From the NCBI GenBank assembly GCA_025399215.1, contig MU621365.1:1-22530 (forward strand): DNA of 22,530 nt. The letters run 5' to 3'. Within the stretch, counting starts at the first letter, position 1; each line of letters begins with the position of its first letter. The DNA comes from Globomyces pollinis-pini. Lineage: Eukaryota > Chytridiomycota > Chytridiomycetes > Rhizophydiales > Globomycetaceae. Below the pieces are notes generated by a model that did not search any database, was not told the DNA's origin, and was given only the letters and a program-made list of their open reading frames with translations. The position numbers and the translations under genes are program-made. Below, in pieces: positions 1 to 9,366 of the stretch.

Positions 1-1066
1 CACAGATATTTCCACATGTATCGTGAACGCCTAGGCGATTCGATTTATGTTCAGGCAATTCAATTTTTGCAGGAAAAGCATTACGATTTTGGTAAATTTT
101 CCAAAGAAAATATTTTGGGCACATCTGGTGTAAGTGGTGGTGTTATCTCTGCCATCATGATGTTGAAAGAAAAACTCAATAGCCGTCCTGGTCCAGTAAA
201 AATAGGTTTGTTTAATCCTTTCTATGTCTACCATCGTGAAATTGCAACTGGTGTTTTTGGAACCAATGTGGAGTTTGTTTATCTTGACGTGAATGAAGAT
301 ATGTCGTTTGATTTTCAGATTATTCGAGAGAATGCTTGTCATCTCGATATGATTATGTTCACTAACCCTGGAAATCCCAGTACTCATGTCATGACAAAGG
401 AAGAAGTTGATAAATTTGTATTAGTAGCTCAAGAATTCAAACATTGTTACGTTATCAGCGATGAAGTATATTCGGATATGATTCAGCCTGGGTTTAAACA
501 TACTTCCTTTCATTCTCCAATTCCTGAAAATATTATCGTTCTACGCGGTTTCTCTAAATGCATGGCAGTTGGTAGTTGGAGGTACTTGATTACGATTTGA
601 TGTTAGGTTGGGATATGCTTTGGGTCATCAAGATACAATAGCAAATTTGGCACGATCCCATGATAGGGTGTTTATTTGTGCCAATTGGACTCAAATGGCC
701 GTAGGATACTACATTATGAACCAATATGAAGATTACGTACAGTATTTGTACAACATTAATTTAACGATGGTAAAGAATTACCAGATGATTAACAACTCTA
801 TTTTGGAGGTAAAAAAAATCTCGAATTGATCAAAGATGGGATGGAGCATCTTACCACCTCAAGGAAGTATGTACCTTTTATGCAAACACAATTGTGATGA
901 TGATTTAAAAGCCATGGTTTTGCTCATTAAAAAGGGATTGGTAGCAGTACCTGGATATATGTTTATGTCAGATCCACTAAAGCAATATAACACAGGATAC
1001 CTACGCTTTCATGTTGCATACTCTCTTGTCAAAGGCCAGCTTGTATCTGATAGACTTGGTAAATAA
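1..1066 (+). CDS. Class I/II PLP-dependent aminotransferase, 5'-partial
   Basis: Pyridoxal-phosphate aminotransferase of fold type I (aspartate/kynurenine aminotransferase-like); the amino-acid substrate cannot be told from sequence. Exons are 1-581, 607-808 and 836-1066, giving 337 residues from an open 5' end. Motifs seen: TNPGNPS (substrate and PLP contact), SDEVYSD (PLP pyridine-N Asp and the Tyr), and GFSKCMAVGSWRLGY, whose Lys is the Schiff-base residue. The reading frame is already open at base 1 (HRYFH before the first Met at 16), so the true start lies upstream. Two introns of 25 nt (582-606) and 27 nt (809-835) are required: the first restores SWRLGYALG across a stop, the second restores the GW...PPQGSMY segment. 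The C-terminus (RFHVAYSLVKG) fits the family end. Confident in the family, not in the substrate. Confidence 0.9.
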
Positions 1067-1179
1067 AATACATTTTATGGTTATTTTGCTATCAAACTTG
1101 AATATGTCATGCCACATGATTGGATATTTTGGGTTAGTTGGGGAGGCAGCCATTGTATTGAGTGGTCATCCAGAGCTAT

Positions 1180-1440
1180 CTATGAACAATTGGGAGTAGA
1201 TTTGGCGTTAGTATTTATTGATTGATCTTGATAATGGTGATAGGAATAGTTGTAGTATTCCGTGGTTGAGAGGCGGGAGTGATAAGGCACTTTTAATATT
1301 AATTTATCTGGACAACAATTTAGGAGTTTTTGTTGGTGAGATGGAGTGATGTTTAACCATTTGTATAATATGTTCTGTTTCTGTTGTAGATACTGAGTGA
1401 ATGTTAGTTTGACTGTTTCGTCTGTTAAGTCACTGTACAA
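1180..1440 (-). CDS. Unassigned ORF, doubtful
   Basis: Open frame of about 86 codons on the minus strand. It has no ATG (the frame opens at a TTG) and no family I recognise. The composition is protein-like (QYLQQKQNILYKWLN, then a Tyr-rich end). A nearby upstream ATG (MSLNNTTLKTI) at about 1476 could only join it through an intron, and the GT...AG choices I tried break the frame. It may be chance or an exon of an undetected gene. Confidence 0.15.
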   Translation of the reverse strand: MYSDLTDETVKLTFTQYLQQKQNILYKWLNITPSHQQKLLNCCPDKLILKVPYHSRLSTTEYYNYSYHHYQDQSINTNAKSTPNCS

Positions 1441-2438
1441 TTGTTTTTAATGTTGTATTATTAAGACTCATTCCTCTCTTCTAAGGTTGATTTGCTGGAC
1501 TTAGAGTAATTTTACAATTATTTTAAAGAAATCAATGACAAGAAGATTATTATTGTCTAACTTTTTAAAAATTCTAAAAAACTCTCACTTTAGGGCTGAC
1601 CATTGGGTCCCAGTACACAGTAATGGGGGAGTGAAGTGTCGATTTGGATCGGGTACCTTTTTTGTTACACGTTTACACACCACCGTGTAAGAATGGAAAC
1701 CAAGTATTTCATTGTGGAAGTAGAATAGTTGACCCTATTGTAATATGAATTATTTATTGTAACGTTGTTTAAAAAATGGATACAATGCAATTTTTAAGAA
1801 AAGCAATACCATATGACATGCAAGTAACTTAAAAAGTAATTGAAGTTAAGGTATAGTATACACTACATTTTATTTGGTTTCTTTGGAACTGCATCAAGTA
1901 TTGTATCTTAAATTCTAAATGAAAAGAATACCAGTGATTGAAAGTTCCTTGTTTTTAAAATTCTTTCTGTTATTATAAAATACAGAGCGGCTCGGATTCG
2001 ATCCTGGTACGGGACTTTGTTTTTTTACTTTTTTTACTGATACGCAAGTAGGGTCAATTCATCAATTATATGATTTTTAACTTGTATTGGTAACTATTCA
2101 ATCACAATCTTCTTTTGTTTAATAGCTATTTCGCTTTCAAAATAAAGCACAATTAAATATATGAAAAGTATCGGGTTAAAAATTTAGATTTTCAAGTGTT
2201 ATTAGCAGATTTTAATATTACATTTGAATATTGTAATTCTTATTCTGTTAGATTGAACAATACCGCAAATTATTGAACACTCTCTCTGAACAAAAATCGC
2301 TATTTCGCGTTGAAATGGTACTCCAGAGTGAACCCACTACCCATAATCGCTTCTAATTCTTTATATATAAGTATGTATGAATCAACTCACCTGATAGTAC
2401 TGCTAAAAGATAACTCATCAGAAAACTCAACGTATATT

Positions 2439-2476
2439 TTTGGTCAGTTTGGCATAAATTATACTGACTGACCAAA
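2439..2476. repeat. 10-bp perfect inverted repeat (hairpin)
   Basis: TTTGGTCAGT at 2439-2448 is matched exactly by its complement ACTGACCAAA at 2467-2476, with an 18-nt loop. It lies 64 bp beyond the stop codon of the minus-strand membrane-protein gene, so it is probably in its 3' UTR and may mark an mRNA 3'-end structure. The function is unknown. Confidence 0.6.
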
Positions 2477-2539
2477 TTATACCACATAATTACCCAAAAA
2501 ACGATATGTGGAGTGGAAAGCAATTATTGAGTATTTTAT

Positions 2540-5500
2540 TCAAATCTGTTCCACTAGTTCATTAAACTCCTGCTGAGGTTGAATTAAATTTTGAGCAGTA
2601 GTCTCTTCAGGCGAAACTTGTTTGGTGTTGTCTTTTTCAAAGGTTCTTCTAAATACCACGCTTAACACTATCCAAATGACGTATAAAACCACGCAAGCAA
2701 TCTTAATGAGCAGATCAAAGTGTTTCCCTAATATTGATGGTGTGGTTTCATAAGGAGCGATGAACTTTTGAATGATAAAGTTGACCAACATTCCCATTCC
2801 AATTACCATATGTACGAACCCGAGTTGAAATAAACTGGAAACCTATTTGGAGTTAAATAAATCATTGGATTACAATAATAAAGTCCCAAAATTTAGTCAA
2901 TTTATCACTACAAATTAACCTAGTCTAGATATACCTTGACTTGACACCGACAAATAAGAAGGATAGCAATGCAAACAAAAACGCTAGAAACGACAACAAG
3001 AGTGGAACTGCCTCTGGGTCACCACGAAATGTAAATCCTGATGGATAAACGTTACAAAATGCAGTGAATGCAATACTAAGTTGGAAAACTGACACCACAA
3101 TTAAAGGTGCCGAGGATGCTGAATAGTAATCTGTTAATTGAGTTCTTAATTCTTCTTTCTGTTCTTCCTTGTCGATTTGTGTCTTGGATTGAGAAATATT
3201 CGTCCATTTAAACCTCGTGGTAAATATTACAAAATCACTGATCCAAATGAAGTAACAATAAGGAAAAAGGAATTTTCCGAAATCGCTTAACCATCTGGCT
3301 CGATCACTTATAGTGCCATCATCATTAGTCCAGAATTTGTATGCAAAGAATACCATCAAAAATCCAATTCCCAAGAGCAATTGAAGATAAGCAAGAGTCA
3401 ACACAATGTAATTCTATTAATTTGTTTTAGATTCAATAAAGCTTACTCTAACAACAGCCAATTTCGTTTTTAGTTTTGAGAAAGATCCCAATATGACAAA
3501 GTTGAATGATAAATCAGCGACAATAAGGGACACATACGCTGCCATGAGATACCAAGTTTCCACTTGCTTCTCAAAATTCATACCTGTTTTATAGAGTAAT
3601 ACTATAGAAGTAAAAACAGTACCGATAGAAAACTCGGATAAAGATACCATAGCAGTTGCAGTTTGTTGATTGTAGGACCTTCGCTGCTCTAACGTTTCTT
3701 CGCTTATATTGGCAATCTCTTCATCTGGGTTCACACCTATGGCTGACTGTAGCTTTTTCTTGCACTCCATAATAGCAAAGTCAATTTCGTTGTTACTCAA
3801 CGTTGGTGTTACATCGGTACCCAGAGGATTTCTCCTATTTTGTATTTCATTTCTTTTTAATTCTAGTTGCGCATTCATTTCATTGATTTGCTTCACCAAA
3901 TAAACTTCTTCATAAAGTTCTTTCTTCATATTCATCAGGGAAAGCAATGATTTCAATTGATTGATTTCTGATTGTAGCTCATGAACTTTTTCGGTAGGAT
4001 TAATTTTCTGATCACTTAAATCAATGTTTAATTTTTTGACATGAATCCAATATTTTAAATCCTTGGTTAATTTTTCAATCGTTTCTTCTACATCTTCAAT
4101 TTCCGACATAAAAATATAATTTTCCTTTCTGAATTTTCTGATTCTTAATTGATTGATTTGATGATGCAAGCCTTCCTCATCTTTCTTTGCTTGTTTTTCA
4201 AGTGCAACTTTCTTTGCTTCATTTTCTTCCTCTTGAATCTTTTTCAAATCATTTTCATTCACAATTAAATCCCAAAAGAATGCTGGAAAGAATAATCTAA
4301 ACATAATTTTCCAACTAAGTCCCTGTTTAACGTGTTTCAATTCGGCTTTCATCTTATTAACACGTTTTCCATATTGGATCGCTCCAACAAACCAAAACAC
4401 ATAAGTAATTCCAACTAAATGAAACCAGTAAATTTCATAAACTCTAGTGAATCCATAGGAAGTATCTATAAGATACTTTTTAAATAAGAAATTAAAAAAT
4501 GTTCCTAATCCTACGAATAATTGAACATAACCAAATCCAAAAAGGTAAAACGCCTAATGTTAAATGTAGGGATTTTTTTTACTGAGATAACTTCCCATTT
4601 TGTTTCCATTTTATCCCTATTCATTATCAAACTAAATTATTACCAAGACAGAACATTGATGGAAACAAAAGCAGCTAGTGAAGTAAAGATACAACCGAAA
4701 CCAATCATTAAAAAATAGGCAGCTGGTTCTTTTCTGAAAGAAAACCCATTTGGATAAATTGTAGTAAAAGATGAATACAAGAGACCTAATATAAAAATAG
4801 TAACAGTAATCATTGACACGGAAGCATTTTGATAGAAAGTTTCAAAATCTTTCAGGACTTTTAGGTTCACAATTGGATTGGAAGTAGTAGGAAATAATAT
4901 GTTCAACAAAGTTGGTTTTGCAGGTGCTACCACATTAACTGTTGTAATAAATTGTGAATTTCGTCTCTTTGATTTTAGTTCTACATCTTGGTTATAATTG
5001 ATATATTCTCTCGCCATCATTTTTGCAGCATAATAAACCAACCAAGTCAAATAAAAGATATAAATAACCAAAACGATCCAATCGCTAACTGCACATACTT
5101 TCAATGATATTGCAGCAGGTCCACCAGTAACTGGATCCGAAAGAAACTTTAAAAAGAGGAAACAAGTCATGGTAATGATTCCAATGACCATTTCAAAATA
5201 ACTTAATGTAAACAATGCAAACACCTAATCATAAGTATTGAAAACCGTTTACAATGATAATTTTAAATAAACCTCGAAGTTCAGCCCAAGCTAGTAAATT
5301 GATGACAATAAATGCAACCAAACTGGTAAGGAAAGAAAAAAATGATGATGCCAGGTAACCAAATTCTGGAGTGGTTGAAATATCAACTCCGTTCGGATAT
5401 AATACTGTAAATGCTCCAAAAACAATACCAACTGAGAAAACGGTCACGTTAATCATTGCACTAGAAGTATTTTGGTAAAATTGCTTTAATTGGATAATGT

Positions 5501-6354
5501 CTCGATCTGTTATTTTCTTTGGAAAAAGTTTCTTCAAGAATCCTATTCGTTTCTCTTTTTTTGATTTATGACGTTTAAGACCTTCATTTTTTTTACTAGT
5601 TGTGATAAGAAGAGCATCTTCTTCCATTTCTTCCCCTTGGCTTAAGATTTGACTATCAGTAACTGGTTCGATTTCATCCAAATTTTCGCGTTTAGAAGGC
5701 AAAAAGTTCTTTTGCTTGATAATCTGACACGTGTAGGCTATAACATTGATAAACCATATACCATAAGCAATAGGAATCAAAATCATTGCAGCATTTAAGG
5801 TCGTATTCACCACAGATGTTGTTTTTACAAATTTCAACACAACAAAAATACCAGTTACAATGATACCAATAAAAAAATTCATTGCTGCACCACTGTAACA
5901 TGCATACAACTAAATAAAAAATGAGTGAATGATAACAACGTACTAGAATGGCAACGAGTTTGAGATATCTATACAAATCAGACCAAGCAACTAAATTAAT
6001 GGCAATAAAAGTGAGCGAAGAAAAAAGAAATAGTCCAGACGCTATTTGAAGATAAATAGCTTCAGGTTCGGTAGCCCAAGAAAATCCATTTGGATAGAGA
6101 GTAGAGAATCCACCAAACATAATACCAATTGCAAAAATAGTAACATTAATAAATGCACCTGATGAAGATTGATAAAAACTTCTCAAATCTTGTAATCCGG
6201 TACGAGTAAGTGTGTGTGAATAATCATTAACAACATTTGGAAATAAAATAGTACCAAAACTTTCCAAGATTTTCCATAATTGAATTAGAATTTTTGACAG
6301 TACTATCTTTATCTTTGATGAACTTTGATATGCAGCAGGTGGTTCGTTTTCCAT
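2540..6354 (-). CDS. Giant multi-module membrane protein, about 20 TM, repeated 4-TM units
   Basis: Family not recognised. Exons (minus order): 6354-5944, 5909-5253, 5224-4644, 4616-4583, 4553-3447, 3413-2935, 2907-2874, 2842-2540, giving 1201 residues; all introns are 27-34 nt and all frames close. The chain is a 2-TM half, four full 4-TM modules, and a final 2-TM half with a polar tail. Each module has two TMs, a charged loop, then two TMs starting FYQ(N/S)xS...INVTxF and including YPNGF before an INLxAW-like end. FYQ is at residue 60 and YPNG at 87 in the first copy. Module 4 (about residues 562-930) is divergent (SYNQQ; YKTG) and carries about 150 residues of Glu/Lys-rich predicted coiled coil in its loop. 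The introns at module junctions sit exactly 15 residues before the (V/I)G/LG of the next TM, always phase 0. The start at 6354 (MENEPP) is the first in-frame ATG; an upstream exon is possible. Gaps of 27-34 nt are too small to separate genes, so this is one gene. Transporter, channel, receptor and scaffold are all open. Confidence 0.85.
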
Positions 6355-6516
6355 CTTTTGATAGAATCTTCTGAACAAAAATGAACGATAAACTTTGTCG
6401 CGTAAACAAAGTGGCAATATTTATTGGGTCAGATAAGATTGACAAACAACAATGATGAAAAATAATATAGTTGAATAGATATCACTGGTATTTACGCAAA
6501 AAATTCAAGTATTTGT

Positions 6517-7325
6517 TTATTTATAAGCAAGTTGACCAATACAATCCGATACTCTTTTAATATTCATACCACTGCTCAAAATACGTTGAACGACACCAGG
6601 ACCTTTAGAGGCGGAAACAGATCCAATATCATGCTGCAATGATATAATCCCATTGTTTTTAAGTCTCCAATCTTGAGCTGTCTGTTGTACATTCATTTCA
6701 ATTTGTCCCTCTGGATAAGCATATGGATTTGAGTTCAACACATAATCAACAGTATCATAGTTCCAAATGACTGCAGTTAACCCCATTGCAGAGGTAATAG
6801 ATCTCACCCGGTCGTCTATATCTCCATAAGGTGGTCGGTAAAATCGAGGTTGAACACCAATCAATTCTTGGATCAGCTCACTAGTCCATTCAAGTTCCGA
6901 TACGATTGATTCAGTATCGAGTGATGTCAATGATGTATGGCTCCAGGTATGTAAACCAATTTGATGACCATCCGAATACGCCCGAATTAATATTTCCGGA
7001 TATTGATACACTTGACTACCAACCACAAAAAAAGTTATTTTAATGTTTTGAGATTTAAAATAATCCAATAATGGGATTGTTGCCATTGAAGGTCCATCGT
7101 CGAATGTCAATCCCCAATCTTGATTATTTGGACACGTCAGTACCATTGGTATTAAAATATTCTGAAGAGTTAGTAACTAGTTTGAAACTGTACTTGATTC
7201 AGATTGTATCTGGATAAAAATACGGGATTCACTTTTGGGGTTTGAAATGGTGCTGGAAATCTTGATAGATCGTATGCCAACAGTGAGACAAACAATTGAC
7301 AGTAGACCAAAAATTTCAGCACCAT
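6517..7325 (-). CDS. Secreted polysaccharide deacetylase (chitin deacetylase type)
   Basis: Carbohydrate esterase family 4 (NodB homology) enzyme, expected to remove N-acetyl groups from chitin to make chitosan in the cell wall. Exons 7325-7194 and 7161-6517 encode 258 residues, separated by a 32-nt intron with a perfect TACTAAC branch site. The N-terminus MVLKFLVYCQLFVSLLAYD is a likely signal peptide. Family motifs in order: TFDDGP (residues 63-68; catalytic base and metal Asp), HTWSH (metal His pair), RPPYGD, WNYDTVDY and SLQHD. All the usual catalytic and zinc-binding residues are present. The start was chosen because it supplies the signal peptide; the downstream in-frame Met just before the domain would lose it. 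It is upstream of, and on the same strand as, the repeat membrane-protein gene. The exact polysaccharide substrate is inferred from the fungal context. Confidence 0.9.
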
Positions 7326-7727
7326 AGTTGTGCTTCTTTCAACGGCTGTCTCAAGAACTAACTTTACTTCAATGTTTTTAAGTACAAGTGAGACAGTTGA
7401 CTTCTGACTGTCTAAAGAGTTTTTTCATAGGGGTGTATGAACTTTCTTGTGACCGTCGCGTTATTGTGGTTCACAGATTATTCAAAGATACCAAAGTATT
7501 TAGGACAGAGTCTCTTTACACTACTATTTAGTTAGACTGTCAACCAATTATATATGATTATATACTATTTGATTAGATCAATTTCGGCACACGATCAAAA
7601 GCATTTCTCAAAAGTCATGTAATGGATCTCCTAATACAAGAATTGTTGTCTGTAGTGAATGCAATATGTAGAGGCCGAAAACTAAATGTCCAATATTGAA
7701 TGGCTCAAAGCAGTATGAATGTGAACC
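7326..7727. other. Spacer upstream of chitin deacetylase
   Basis: About 400 bp with no convincing ORF. It should contain the promoter of the minus-strand deacetylase gene. Several short repeats of GACAGTTGAC/GACTGTCAA type occur near 7390-7545 but form no clear long hairpin. The region runs directly into the 71-bp tandem repeats. Confidence 0.4.
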
Positions 7728-8076
7728 ATTTGATCCATAAAATATTTTTACGCCAGTTGATGTATAATAGTTGTATAAATAAATCAGGTCAACCATTTGA
7801 TAGTTCCATAAAATATTTTTACAGCAATTGATGTATAATAGTTGTATAAATAAATCAGGTCAACCATTTGATAGTTCCATAAAATATTTTTACAGCAATT
7901 GATGTATAATAATTGTATAAATAAATCAGGTCAACCATTCAATGGTTCCATAAAACATTTTTACAGCAATTGATGTATAATAATTGTATAAATAAATCAG
8001 GTCAACCATTCAATGGTTCCATAAAACATTGTTATAGCAATTGATGTATAATAGTTGTATAAATAAATCAGATCAA
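7728..8076. repeat. 71-bp tandem repeat, five copies
   Basis: The CCATAAAA anchor recurs at 7735, 7806, 7877, 7948 and 8019, exactly 71 bp apart. Copies differ by a few substitutions; the outer copies are the most diverged, and the inner ones differ mainly in the TTTGATAGTT versus TTCAATGGTT segment. Each copy contains TTGATGTATAAT(A/G) and AATAAATCAGGTCAACCA. The array ends 8 bp from the stop codon of the clathrin light chain gene, so it probably forms that gene's 3' flank or 3' UTR. It is a minisatellite by appearance. There are no unique spacers, so it is not CRISPR-like. Confidence 0.95.
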
Positions 8077-8083
8077 ATCCATT

Positions 8084-9209
8084 TTATTGAGCTTTGAGAC
8101 CTGGAGCAGTTTTATCATTTTTCAAAGTAGTCAAGACTTGTTTGAACCGAGCGGTGTCAACCTTTGGTACTTTCTTTTTGTCATCCTTTTTATCCTTTTC
8201 TACTTTTTTCTGGTCACTAGATTTCTCAATTTGTTTAAACACACGTTCCTGTATGTTAAAAATAGTTTGCGTACCCAGACATTCAGTGAAGAGACGTCGT
8301 CTCTGGCAGCCAATACATTTTTCTCTAATTCCTTATTTCGTTGAATTGATTTTTGTTTTTTTTCTGAATATTCAGCATAGAAACGATCTAATATTGTTAG
8401 TAATGCAAATTACCCAAGGCATCTTTAGCATCTTTGAGAACGACTTTATGTTTATCAGCTTCTTTGGAATCACGTTGCTGAACAGTACGTTCAAACTCTG
8501 CAGCCCAATTCCTAATACAATTAGTATCTATGCAAAGGTAAATGGTAATATAGATTCCATCAGTAACAATTTGGTAAATCTATCGACAAATAGTTGGTAA
8601 TATGATGATTGATCATTTGAGATGTCAGTGTCGATGAGTATAATATTTGGGATGGACGTAAAGGTGTAGTAAAGACGAATGTTTGAGTTGTAAAGACACT
8701 ATGGAGTAGAAACGTACAACAAGGCTTCTGATTCTTTTGGAGGTTCTGGTTCTTGTGGTTGAGCAAAGATTGGATCCTGAGGTAATTGCTGAGGTTGAGT
8801 AAAGTCCACCGGAGGAAAGAGGGAAGGGTTAAATTCGGGAACCGATTGATCAGGTTGAGAGAATGGTAAGTCGTTAATAGGGAAAGCAGCAGTAGCAGAG
8901 TCAGGTAATGGGATGTTTGCAGGGGATATTGATAGGGCGTCCAAGTCGTTACTGATCAAATCACTTTTAAGTTAGTTATTTATAATGTTACGTATTATTT
9001 GTTACAGTATCTGTTAATGGGTTACCAAAGAGAGCAGCGTCGTCACCTAAGATAGCTTGTTCCCTAGCGAGAAAGTCTGTTTTTTAGTTTTATTCTTTAA
9101 GGAATAACAGAATAATAATAAATCAATAAGGAATAAATAAGGAATAAATAAATAATAATAAATCAATAAGGAATGAAAGCTTACCAGCCATTGGGTCATC
9201 ATCTGCCAT
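8084..9209 (-). CDS. CLC1: Clathrin light chain
   Basis: Light chain that binds the hub of the clathrin heavy chain and regulates coat assembly in endocytosis and Golgi traffic. Exons: 9209-9185, 9076-8992, 8963-8718, 8511-8414, 8387-8275 and 8248-8084, encoding 243 residues, a normal length. The N-terminus is acidic (MADDDPMADF) and followed by a Pro/Gln-rich disordered stretch (about 60-115). The central heavy-chain-binding helix begins near LLNWAAEFERTVQQRD and continues through DRFYAEYSEKK. The C-terminal part has KKDDKKKVPKVDTARFKQVL, typical of fungal light chains. Introns are 108, 28, 206, 26 and 26 nt; the 26-nt intron at 8388-8413 has TACTAAC. The 206-nt intron is placed by frame and by the E-A-L-L-N-W join, the least certain junction. 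It is head-to-head with QPRT across a 157-bp promoter. Confidence 0.88.
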
Positions 9210-9239
9210 TTGTCTTTTACTAAAAGTAACCAACTCTAC

Positions 9240-9361
9240 CTAACCCTAGTAACTAGTAACCCTACATTACTAAGTAACCCTTGTAGTGGTAACCCTTATT
9301 TACAAGTAACCCTAGTAGTGGTTATTTTTATTAGGGTTATTATTATTTTTGTTAGGGTTAT
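9240..9361. promoter_or_regulatory. Telobox-rich bidirectional promoter (clathrin light chain / QPRT)
   Basis: The 157 bp between the two divergent start codons carry five TAACCCT motifs (9241, 9257, 9275, 9290, 9307) and two in reverse orientation (AGGGTTA at 9333 and 9354). TTAGGGTTA-type elements are known binding sites for Tbf1/Teb1-like Myb-domain proteins at fungal housekeeping and ribosomal-protein promoters. A role here is inference. The irregular spacing argues against a true telomere tract. Confidence 0.65.
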
Positions 9362-9366
9362 TCCAA

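Larger units (their letters stand above)
1067..2539. other. Long spacer without a convincing gene
   Basis: About 1.47 kb between the aminotransferase stop and the 3' end of the repeat membrane-protein gene. It is AT-rich with several T-tracts. I found no family-assignable ORF on either strand, even allowing for 25-30 nt introns. It contains one unassigned minus-strand ORF (1180-1440), a 10-bp inverted repeat (2439-2476), and two short stretches resembling isolated tRNA B boxes (near 1645 and 1985) that do not fold as tRNA. It could hold the 3' UTRs of the two flanking genes, which converge here. Confidence 0.5.

Noticed and set aside
1980..2020. Possible tRNA (GATTCGATCC resembles a B box, followed by a T-tract); a similar stretch near 1645
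   Set aside because: The T-arm stem does not pair, there is no A box or cloverleaf upstream, and both flanks are AT-rich spacer.
4583..4643. Reading the 90-nt gap 4554-4643 as one intron
   Set aside because: That would delete the 11-residue segment after W that other modules have; two introns of 27 and 29 nt plus a 34-nt exon restore the alignment.
2540..6354. Five separate small 4-TM genes in tandem
   Set aside because: The gaps are 27-34 nt, begin with GT and end with AG, and restore frame exactly at homologous positions; there is no room for promoters or terminators.
7728..8076. CRISPR array
   Set aside because: Copies are contiguous 71-bp tandem repeats without unique spacers, in a eukaryotic intron-rich region.
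8087..8600. Two plus-strand ORFs (85 and 168 codons) over the clathrin light chain
   Set aside because: They are antisense shadows of the light-chain exons, whose family motifs are clear.
9236..9361. Telomere end or internal telomere tract
   Set aside because: TAACCCT units are irregularly spaced, occur in both orientations, and lie exactly between two divergent start codons; a promoter element explains them better.
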